Below are positions 47,620-57,193 of a DNA stretch of 64,000 nucleotides, in pieces. Under the pieces are notes generated by a model. The model saw nothing but the letters and a program-made list of their open reading frames with translations. It searched no databases and was not told the origin of the DNA. Made by a program: the position numbers and the translations under genes. Within the stretch, counting starts at the first letter, position 1. Each line of letters starts with the position of its first letter. This stretch comes from Humulus lupulus (taxonomy: Eukaryota > Streptophyta > Magnoliopsida > Rosales > Cannabaceae). Location of the stretch: contig NC_084797.1 in NCBI RefSeq assembly GCF_963169125.1, positions 93,343,868 through 93,407,867 of the forward strand, read 5' to 3'.

Positions 47620-47697
47620 CTATCATTTAACACCTTGAACCAAACTAAAAGTAAACCATCGTTTCACTTCTTCATCAGAAGCTATAGATGTTCATAT
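47620..47697 (-). repeat. Copia 3' LTR, segment 3
   Basis: 78 bp of the copia LTR left between two insertions. It starts with the second CTATC and ends with the first CATAT (47693-47697). Confidence 0.75.
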
Positions 47698-50357
47698 TGT
47701 TGGGAATTGTGCCCTGAAAGCATATGTAGTAGACATTATTTTATGAAATAAATAAATAAATTGAATTTGTTATGCATATATTTTATGGACTATATTATTC
47801 TGTGATAATATTATGTAAATATCATAAAAATTCATAAGTTCATATATGTGATCTCAAACACGTATTGGTACAGGAGGATATTAATTACTGCAAGTATGGT
47901 CCACTAGTATTATGAATACATGTGATCTAGATCCGAATCACCAGTGTGGTAGGACACTTTAGTGGAGGTGCTTTATATATTAGAGGATATATAGAACTGG
48001 ACCAGATATGTTTATTAATACTTAGTTAAATACCGTTTCGAAGTATTAATTAAATATATCAACTGATGATCATATACAAATAGATCTTAATCATAATGTT
48101 ACTATGAACTCATATTTATGTTATATGAGTTCTTTGATTCACTCATTAGGGTCTGTCAGAATGATCAGGCTAAAAACTTTTGTTTTGGGAACTCATTAAT
48201 GTAGATGGCTGGGGACAGAGTATACAGATATGGAATCTATGCCTTCTTGTAAGAGATTGAATAATGGTTCTCTTAAGGGTTGACTTTTGGGACTGAAAGG
48301 GTATTGAGCACAAATTCATAATTTAGTTATGAATTAACCTTCACTAGTAAGGTCAATGGTACTTAAGGAAACAAGAGATAATTAAAAGGGTAAAACGGTA
48401 ATTTTATTCCCGATTAATTATGAACCATTATTAGAGGGTCAATTTGTATGCAATGATTATATCAATGGACGCTTTATAATTATAAAGTACTCAGTAAATG
48501 AAATGTCTATAATTACAATAGTGCAGTCTCATATTTATAGTGGAATAATCATGAGATTAATAAATTAATATTATTTAATTAAAGAGTTTAATTAACAATC
48601 TCAAATTTATTGGAGCTTGGAATTATAGGTCCATAGTTCCTCATAGCGGCTCTATCAATACTATTCAAGGTAAGAGTTGATATGAAGAGAAAAATAGTTT
48701 AAAGACATATTTAAGAAGAAATTTGTTCTTTGGGCCAAATATGCAATTATATGATAATAGTGATTAATTAATTAATTACAAATTAGTTGTAGTTAACAAA
48801 ATTAAATAATATTTAATTTTTGTATAATTTTTGAAATTATATTAAATAATTAAATTAATTTCAAATTTTAATTAATTATAATTTTCGAAATTATAATGAA
48901 TTTAATTAATTAGTAGAATTAATTAAATATCTTTATTTGAGTGGGAGATAATAATCTGATAAGTTCAAATTAGATTTGAATTTAAAAGATTAATATTTAT
49001 TCAAATAATTAATTATATTTGATAATTAGTTAAAAATATATTTAATTTAAATTTGAATTCAAATTTGAATTAGTTATCAGGTTGTTAGATCTTATTTGAC
49101 AAAGTAGTTTAAATAAATAATTAAATAAAAATTAAAAAAAACCAACATCCCTAAAAATAGGGGTGGTACACGTGCACACACAATCCATGGACTTTGTGTG
49201 GCTTGTACTGCTATTTTTCAGGAATATAATTTTCATTTTTATTTATTTAATTAATTAATTAATGGATAATTCAAAAAATTAGTTTTTGGATATTTTCATT
49301 AATAAAATACTTAATTAATTAAAAAGTAAATTGTAAGGTGGTTACAGATTTATTTTTAAATTTGAAAATTTTCTTTTAAGTATGACTAATAAAAAAATAT
49401 ACAGATATCTCAGACAACTTAGTCTATTCGCTCTGTGAAAAATAGAACGATATTTTTCTCTCCCTGAAAAATAAAGAACCAATTCTCAAGTCTATTCTCT
49501 TGATCTCATGTAGGATTTTTACCCCATGAACTATTACCACTACCGTATCGTGCCCCCTAATTTTTTCAGGCCGTTAAAAATTCCCCCCGAAATATTCACA
49601 GTAATGTAAAGAAGGACTTCCGTTAACTTTCAACACAGAATGCTGACATGGCTCTTTACATGCTGATGTGTCTTGGCCATGTCAGCGCCATGTGTGTAAT
49701 TTTATTGTTTTTAAATATGGTTTTTATTTTTTTTAAAGTATAAAAAATGGTTTAATTTATTAATTCTATTTTTTAGTGTTTAATTCATTAATTTTTAATA
49801 TGATTATAGATTTTTTAATTTTAAAATTACACACATGGCGCTGACATAGCCAAGACACATCAGCATATAAAGAGTCATGTTAGCCTTCTGTTAGCCACAT
49901 GTGTTGAAAGTTAACGGAAGTCCTTCTTTACATTACTGTGAATATTTCGGGGGGAATTTTTAACGGCCTGAAAAAATTAGGGGGCACGATACGGTAGTGG
50001 TAATATTTTGGGGGGTAAAAATCCTAAATAGCCTCAAGTAGAATCACAAAGAAACTATCCTTCATTCTCTAAGTGCCCACACACTTCTTGAGGTGTAGAG
50101 AACGCTGTGGAAGATCTTGGTGTGAGTACCTGGGAGCAGCTTGGATAGGAAGATCGTTCTAATTACGAAAAGATAGCAAGGACACTTGATAGGCTTCAAG
50201 AGGTATGATTTCTATTCTTAACTTGCTTATGATTAATGTATGTATATTAATGAATCTGCATATTTAAAGGTAGTTTAAATATGTTACAAAAATTTTGTTG
50301 TACACTGGGCCAACCCCACCACCTTTTCGCTGCGTATTAGAAAACTCGTTCCTAACA
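47698..50357 (+). mobile_element. Solo LTR of a Ty1/copia element, TSD CATAT
   Basis: It starts TGTTGGGAATTGTGCCC and ends TCGTTCCTAACA, with perfect TSD CATAT at 47693-47697 and 50358-50362. 2660 bp including a 515-bp Mutator-like element, about 2.15 kb without it. It is the same family as the minus-strand copia LTR pieces at 6658-20521. No primer site or gene is attached, so it is a solo LTR. The AT-rich middle (48700-49420) has no ORF of note. Confidence 0.88.
49511..50025. mobile_element. Mutator-like MITE in the copia solo LTR
   Basis: The two halves are inverted repeats of about 190 bp, starting AGGATTTTTACCCC at 49511 and ending with its complement at 50025. The arms carry TTAAAAATTCCCCCCGAA and GGACTTCCGTTAAC, similar to words in the arms of the element at 21632-22620, so the two are related. 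The interior is AT-rich and non-coding. No clean 9-bp TSD is visible, so the ends may be off by a few bases. Confidence 0.75.
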
Positions 50358-50438
50358 CATATCTATGATTAACACTCCCACTCAATTATACTACCGAATT
50401 CCCAAGATGTAAGTATGAGCTAGTCAGTAGGGTAAGCT
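50358..50438 (-). repeat. Copia 3' LTR, segment 2
   Basis: 81 bp of copia LTR between the second CATAT and the first AAGCT (50434-50438), where the CRM-type element inserted. It continues at 56637. Confidence 0.78.
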
Positions 50439-51157
50439 TGATACGAACCACGCCAACAAGTGTGACGAAACCCGACACCAAATATGGAACAGCCACCAAG
50501 AACACACGTGATTGGAATGGAACCGCGACCCAATGCTTAGCCAAGTACGAACCTTGGTATGAGGAAGACGCCACAAACGGGGATGGAATCCGTTTGATAA
50601 GTCAGGATGAACGCCACAAGGAATCTCCTTGATAAGTTCAAAAGTTTCTTCAAGAACTCAAGAAGAAATAAACTCACAATTTCATTCAACATAATCTGAT
50701 TTTTCACATTGTTTTGGCAGTCCTTATAAGGACGAAAATTACATGAAAACAAGACCCTTGGTCTTCCTAATGAAACCGAAAAATTAAGGATAGCCCCTTT
50801 GTCTTCCTAATGAAAACCGAAATTAAAGACAAGCCTTTTGTCTTCCTCATGAAAACCGAAAATTAAAGACAAAAAGGACTATTGGACTCACACAAGTCAA
50901 ATGTTTGACTTATCACAAAATAAACAAAGACTAAAAAACGTGACTAAAAATAAAAAGACTCATTAAGCTCCTAAACTCAGTCAACTTTGATGAGTAAGAC
51001 AAGTCTTTGTTCTCCTTCAATGTTGACCACGGTCTCCTCTTGTTTTAGGACTTTGTGGACTAGGCTGTTAAGTTCTTCCTTGAATCTCTTGGCTCGTGCC
51101 CTCGTCACTGGACCAACTGGAACTTGACTTGATACTTGGGTCTTGGTGTCCTCATCA
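50439..51157 (-). repeat. 3' LTR of the CRM-type element
   Basis: 719 bp, TGATGAGGAC (51157) to TCGTATCA (50439) on the minus strand. Its first 181 bases encode the last residues of pol, with the stop at 50977-50979. A purine run (AGAGGGGGGGAA, 51158-51170 region) directly precedes it as the polypurine tract. Confidence 0.93.
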
Positions 51158-53973
51158 TTCCCCCCCTCTTTAGAAGGATTTGACCTCAAATCGTCACCTG
51201 CATCAAAAGGACTCAAATCAGAAACATTAAAAGTAGCACTAACATTATACTCACCTGGTAAATCGAGTCTGTAGGCATTGTCATTGATCCTTTCAAGTAC
51301 TTGAAATGGACCATCTCCTCGAGGTAGCAATTTTGAACGCCTTTGTGTTGGGAATCGCTCTTTCCTCATGTGTAACCATACCCAATCACCGGGCTCAAAA
51401 ACCTGCTTATGACGACCCTTGTTAGCTTGCTTAATGTATTGTTCAGTCCTTCTCTCTATGTTGAGTCGCGCCCTCTCATGGATTTTCTTCACAAATTCTG
51501 CCTTCTTCTCGCCATCTAAATTCAAATGCTCAGAAACAGGTAAAGGTGATAAATCTAAAGGAGTTAGAGGATTAAAACCATAAACAATTTCAAATGGTGA
51601 AAATTTAGTAGCAGAATGCATTGAACGATTATAAGCAAACTCAACATGTGGCAAACAATCTTCCCAAGTCTTAATATTTTTACTTATGATAGCCCTCAAC
51701 AAGGTGGATAGGGTCCTATTAACTACTTCTGTTTGACCATCGGTTTGAGGGTGACAAGTAGTAGAAAATAATAGTTTTGTCCCAAGTTTTCCCCACAATG
51801 TTTTCCAAAAATAGCTTAAGAACTTGGCATCCCTATCTGATACAATTGTTCTAGGCATACCATGTAATCTCACAATCTCCCTAAAGAACAAATCTGCAAC
51901 GTTAGAGGCATCATCAGTTTTATGACATGGAATAAAATGAGCCATCTTAGAAAATCTGTCTACAACCACAAAGATTGAATCCCTCCCACGCTTACTTCTA
52001 GGTAAACCCAACACAAAATCCATTGAAATGTCAACCCATGGTGAACTAGGGATAGGTAGGGGTGTGTAAAGGCCATTTGGCTGAACTCTTGATTTAGCTT
52101 GCCTACAAGTGACACACCTACCACAAATTCGCTCAACATCTCGTTTCATGTGGGGCCAAAAGAAGTGCTCTTGCAACATAGCTAGGGTCTTAGCAACTCC
52201 AAAATGTCCCATCAACCCTACCCCGTGGGACTCTCTAACTAGCAAATCTCTCAAAGAACAATTAGGTACACACAACCTATGCTCCCTAAACAAGAAACCC
52301 TCATGCCTATAAAATTTTCCTTCAGCAGATTTTTCACAAACACCATAAATTTCCCCAAAATCATGGTCAGCAGAATACAGCTCCTTTATGTGTTCAAACC
52401 CAAGTAATTTAGCATCAAGAGTGGAGATTAGGGCATACCTGCGAGAAAGGGCATCAGCAACCACATTCTCCTTACCTTGTTTATAGCGAATGACATAAGG
52501 AAATGTCTCAATGAACTCAACCCATCTTGCATGTCTCTTGTTGAGCTTGTGTTGGCCTTTCAAATGTTTCAAGGATTCATGATCTGTGCGAATCACAAAC
52601 TCCTTTGGCCACAAATAGTGCTACCATGTTTCTAAAGCACGCACTAGTGCATACAATTCTTTGTCATAGGTGGGGTAATTGAGGGCAGCCCCACTTAGCT
52701 TTTCGCTAAAGTATGCAAGCGGTCTCCCATCCTGCATAAGAACAGCGCCAATACCTATTCCAGAAGCATCACATTCAACTTCAAAAGTGTTAGAAAAGTT
52801 AGGCAAAGCAAGTAAAGGAGCATGAGTAAGCTGGTATTTCAGTAGCTGAAATGCCTCCTCTTGAGCTTCACCCCATTTAAATATCACATTCTTTTTTATA
52901 ACTTCTGTAAGTGGTGCGGCGATGGTGCTAAAATTTTTCACAAACCTCCTGTAGAAGCTAGCAAGTCCATGAAAACTTCTAACATTACCTATAGTTGTAG
53001 GGGTCGGCCACTCTTGGATGGCTTTGATCTTTTCTTCATCCACCTGAATACCTGTAGCACTGACAACAAAGCCTAGGAAAACAAGCTTATCGGTGCAGAA
53101 AGTACACTTACTGAGGTTAGCATATAAACTCTGTTTCCTAAGAACATCCAAAACAGAATGCAAATGCAAAACATGGTCATGCAAATTCTTACTATAAATA
53201 AGAATATCATCAAAATACACAACCACAAATTTTCCAATGAAAGCACGCAATACATGATTCATTAAACGCATGAAAGTGCTAGGTGCATTAGTTAGTCCAA
53301 AAGGCATGACTAACCACTCATACAATCCATGTTTAGTTTTAAAAGCAGTTTTCCACTCATCCCCTTCTTTCATACGTATCTGATGATACCCACTTTTAAG
53401 ATCAATTTTGGAAAACACACAAGAACCATGCAATTCATCTAACATGTCATCTAAACGAGGAATGGGATGTCGATATTTTACCGTTATATTGTTGATGGCT
53501 CGACAGTCAACACACATCCTCCATGTTCCATCCTTCTTGGGAACTAGAATCACTGGAACAGCACAAGGGCTCATGCTTTCTCTCACATGCCCTTTCTCCA
53601 TCAATTCTTCAATTTGCCTTTGCAATTCCTTTGTTTCATCAGGATTACTTCTGTATGCTGGTCGATTTGGTATTGAAGCACCTGGAACAAAGTCAATCTG
53701 ATGTTCTATCCCTCGAATAGGTGGTAAACCATGTGGTACCTCCTCAGGAAACACATCCTCAAATTCCTGCAAAATAGACACAACAACACTTGGCAACGAA
53801 GAATCAAGTTGGTTAGTATTTAAAAGAGCCTCCTTATACATGAGTAAAATCATGGGCTGTTTTGTAACCAATGCTCTCTTAACCTCACTTTTTTTTTGCA
53901 TAAAAATTATTTTTTTTTCTCTCACTTGATTCCCCACTTTTCTCTCTTTGTCTCTCTTTTTCCTCACTCTCAT
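50977..53973 (-). pseudogene. CRM-type pol: RT, RNase H, integrase, C-terminal tail
   Basis: Two open pieces in one frame (52621-53973 and up to 52614) are split by a single TAG at 52621-52623. RT has [20 protein letters not shown] and catalytic [12 protein letters not shown]. RNase H has [11 protein letters not shown] and IRTDHESL. Integrase has the zinc region ([15 protein letters not shown]) and acidic residues in [19 protein letters not shown] and DGQTEVVN, followed by [14 protein letters not shown] and a tail with [15 protein letters not shown]. The last 60 or so residues are encoded by the 3' LTR. The frame upstream of about 53900 is shifted relative to the protease remnant, near A-runs. 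Apart from the one stop the catalytic residues look complete. Confidence 0.9.
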
Positions 53974-54757
53974 TCATCTTTTCACTCTCTTTTTGCTCAC
54001 TCATTTTCTTTTTGTCACTCAGTTTTTGCAACCTCACTTGATCTTCATACACTTGCTTTGGTGTCAATGGCGCTAGAGTGATTGTTCGTTGACGGAATGT
54101 GAATGAATACTTGTTGGTGAAGCCATCATGCTGCACCCGCCGATCAAATTGCCAAGGCCTTCCTAGAAGGAGGTGTCCAGCTTGCATGGGAACCACATCA
54201 CACAACACCTCATCTTCATACTTGCCAATGCGAAATGAGACAATCAGTAATCAGTAAACTTGCTGCCATTGAGTTTACTCATCTTCATAATCAGTAAACT
54301 CAATGGCAGCAAGTTTTACCTTCTTCATGTCGGAGTAGTTGTGACAATCAAAAACTAGCTCCATTTTCTTCTCCCACTCAAGGTATGCTTCAGGATCACT
54401 CTTCCCCTGAAATGCTGGGATTCTCATTTTGATATTCCCCAAATAATTATCTACCTGGTTCCTATCTTCTCTATTCCCACCATACCTCCTATGGTTACCC
54501 GCCGACATCCTATCAAACTCATCATCAGAAATTACCCCTTCCAAATCCCCTTCATTCTCATCCTCCCTTTGGTGTACCCTACCCCTCCTTGGTCTCCGTT
54601 GTGCCCCCTCTTCTACCCTATCCAACCTCTCATGTATCTGCTCACACTCCGCCCTCATCATCCTTCGCATCTCCCCAATTAATGCTTGTATTTGTAGATT
54701 CGGAACCTCAGGTGGCGGATTATCATTGCTTGCATCTTTCTCTGGATTTTGTGACAT
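53885..54757 (-). pseudogene. CRM-type gag N-terminus fused to protease C-terminus
   Basis: Gag begins at about 54757 (MSQNPEKDAS; an in-frame ATG also exists at 54778) and reads through an Arg-rich segment and AFQGKSDPEAYLEWEKKMEL, a conserved gag core, then stops at 54275 just after TDYEDE. Downstream, on the other side of a deletion joint, the frame (up to 54208) encodes a protease C-terminal part (DVVPMQAGHLLLGRPWQFD) and then a Lys/Glu-rich linker. The gag C-terminus with its zinc knuckle and the protease active site are absent. Both sides of the joint carry the 12-base sequence for YEDE, suggesting microhomology. Confidence 0.85.
54256..54316. other. Perfect 24-bp inverted repeat at the gag-protease deletion joint
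   Basis: Bases 54256-54279 are the exact complement of 54293-54316, with a 13-base spacer. The right arm is genuine gag sequence (KLAAIEFT). The left arm is filler that looks copied from it in inverted orientation during repair of the deletion. Confidence 0.85.
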
Positions 54758-54778
54758 GATGGAGAATCTGCAAAACAA

Positions 54779-55134
54779 TAAGGTTAGACAATTATAGAAA
54801 GGACCTCACTGCACTCCCTCACGTGTTTCACTCAAAGAAAATGGTCACTCAAGTACACTCGTGTTTGCACTCAATGATGGCTTTTACCCTCAAATAAGCT
54901 CACACCTCTGCCTTTTTCCACTCTATTTTCTTCTTTAAGCTCTTTGAAAACTAATGAAACGGTGATATGGAGGTTCAAGCAGCAAATCCAACCAAACAAA
55001 CCAAACGAACACCGACGAAAACTGGTGAAAATGACGAAAAATGATGATTTTTGGAACACTTGTGTGGGGTTTTGGTCAAAAGGCCTCTAGACCATAAGGA
55101 ACAAGATTAGAAAAAAAAAATTTAAGACAGGTTT

Positions 55135-55165
<31 letters not shown>

Positions 55166-55903
55166 AGGTTCGGATCCTCTTGATTTTTCCTTTCCTTTCT
55201 TCCTTTTTTTTTTTTATCTCTCAAATTTGATAACCCATATACTCAATTTTTGAAAAGGAAAAAAAAAAATTTGAACACCAAAGAACCAATCCGAAAACCA
55301 AGCAAACTGTGGTACTATAACAGATTCAAGAACAATCCCAATAACAGAAAACCAATATTCCCAAAATCTAATCTGTGATTCAAACAATAAGATCAAAACC
55401 AAACTAATTTGTGGCACTATAACAGTCTCGGATTCCACAACAAATAAAGGAACCAATGGAAACCAGGGACACAATTGAAACAAGGGAATGATCAATACCA
55501 ATTTCGGATTTCACAACAAGAACAAGAAACCCAAGGCAAAATTCGGATTTCAAAACAAAACAGCACTAGAAACTCAATGAAAATTCAGATTCTACAATTA
55601 GAACAAGAGAAAAAAAACTCAAAGCCCTAATTCACGATTTCAACAAGCTCTAGAATAGTTTCTGATTTCACAACAAACAATTGGAACAAGGATATTAAGA
55701 ACACGATTTGAACAAAGAAACAATCTGGAATAAAGAGATTAACTATAATGGTTTCAGATTTTTAGAAGGAAAGCAAGAACAAAGACTAAGAAAATCAAGA
55801 ACACGAATAGATAGATTTTTTTTTTTATTTCAGAAACCCTAAAATTGAAATACGAATAGAACACAAATGAAAAAAAAGGATAGGCCAAACCGGATGATCC
55901 TAA
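54779..55903 (-). other. CRM leader between primer site and gag
   Basis: About 1.1 kb of A/T-skewed, non-coding leader, with a T25 run at 55141-55165 (A-run on the coding strand). Degenerate repeats of GATTTCACAACAA and AACCAA-like words occur across 55270-55740. No gene is seen. Confidence 0.6.
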
Positions 55904-55915
55904 TCTCTGATACCA
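55904..55915 (-). other. Primer-binding site (initiator Met tRNA)
   Basis: The minus strand reads TGGTATCAGAGA two bases inside the 5' LTR. It fixes the orientation of the CRM-type element. Confidence 0.9.
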
Positions 55916-55917
55916 AC

Positions 55918-56636
55918 TGATACGAACCACGCCAACAAGTGTGACGAAACCCGACACCAAATATGGAACAGCCACCAAGAACACACGTGATTGGAATGGA
56001 ACCGCGACCCAATGCTTAGCCAAGCACGAACCTTGGTATGAGGAAGACGCCACAAACGGGGATGGAATCCGTTTGATAAGTCAGGATGAACGCCACAAGG
56101 AATCTCCTTGATAAGTTCAAAAGTTTCTTCAAGAACTCAAGAAGAAATAAACTCACAATTTCATTCAACATAATCTGATTTTTCACATTGTTTTGGCAGT
56201 CCTTATAAGGACGAAAATTACATGAAAACAAGACCCTTGGTCTTCCTAATGAAACCGAAAAATTAAGGATAGCCCCTTTGTCTTCCTAATGAAAACCGAA
56301 ATTAAAGACAAGCCTTTTGTCTTCCTCATGAAAACCGAAAATTAAAGACAAAAAGGACTATTGGACTCACACAAGTCAAATGTTTGACTTATCACAAAAT
56401 AAACAAAGACTAAAAAACGTGACTAAAAATAAAAAGACTCATTAAGCTCCTAAACTCAGTCAACTTTGATGAGTAAGACAAGTCTTTGTTCTCCTTCAAT
56501 GTTGACCACGGTCTCCTCTTGTTTTAGGACTTTGTGGACTAGGCTGTTAAGTTCTTCCTTGAATCTCTTGGCTCGTGCCCTCGTCACTGGACCAACTGGA
56601 ACTTGACTTGATACTTGGGTCTTGGTGTCCTCATCA
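55918..56636 (-). repeat. 5' LTR of the CRM-type element
   Basis: 719 bp, identical to 50439-51157 except at one base by eye. It repeats the pol C-terminal coding sequence (56456-56636), which in this LTR is not part of a gene. Confidence 0.93.
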
Positions 56637-57169
56637 AAGCTGGTAACAAACAAGTCAAAGAACTCAAATAATACAATCAGTGAGAATACTAACCACTTAG
56701 AATTGAGATTGAATTGACCTATGGTCAACTATATAATATGACTAGAATAGATAATAACGGTATGTTTACTTATCTTATCAACTGTCAATATCGGTCCTGT
56801 CCGATATAACAAATGCATCCGATCTTATCTACTTTGCTAATGTTCTGGAAAGAACATAACACTGTAATGTATAAGTAGACCATATCGTAGATTGGCAAGT
56901 CAGTGTAAATCTTGTGCACTGACTAATCTTAGGACTAACTTATTTTGAACATATAATCATTTTTATATTCCACTGTGATTATGTCACTATAAATAAGATT
57001 AGCTATATGCTCGGGATTTAATAGAAGTTTATATTAAACAAATAATCATGAAAATAAAACATGTGAGCAAAGTGATTGACCAAGTCAAAAAATGATTTCT
57101 ATTCTTTTATTGATAATAAAATGAGATTACAAAAAAATTGGGTTTTAATTAGGTCATAAAACCCCAACA
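56637..57169 (-). repeat. Copia 3' LTR, segment 1 (LTR 5' end)
   Basis: The minus strand starts TGTTGGGGTTTTATGACC at 57169, directly after the purine-rich GCAAGTGGGAGTT (57170-57182), the polypurine tract. It runs to the second AAGCT, where the CRM-type element inserted. Confidence 0.82.
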
Positions 57170-57193
57170 AACTCCCACTTGCACTAATTGAAA

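Larger units (their letters stand above)
50439..56636 (-). mobile_element. CRM-type Ty3/gypsy element, young, internally deleted
   Basis: 6198 bp with two 719-bp LTRs (50439-51157 and 55918-56636) that differ at one base by eye (T at 50543, C at 56022), and perfect TSD AAGCT (50434-50438 and 56637-56641). The LTRs begin TGATGAGGAC and end TCGTATCA. Integrase and RT match the centromere-associated chromovirus (CRM) pattern from memory of the family, and the pol C-terminus runs into the 3' LTR. Most of gag and the protease active site are deleted. A single stop interrupts RNase H. It is the youngest insertion in the window. Confidence 0.87.

Noticed and set aside
55141..55165. T25 run as the poly(A) tail of a LINE or SINE
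   Set aside because: No target-site duplication or retroposon body flanks it, and it lies within the continuous leader of the CRM-type element.
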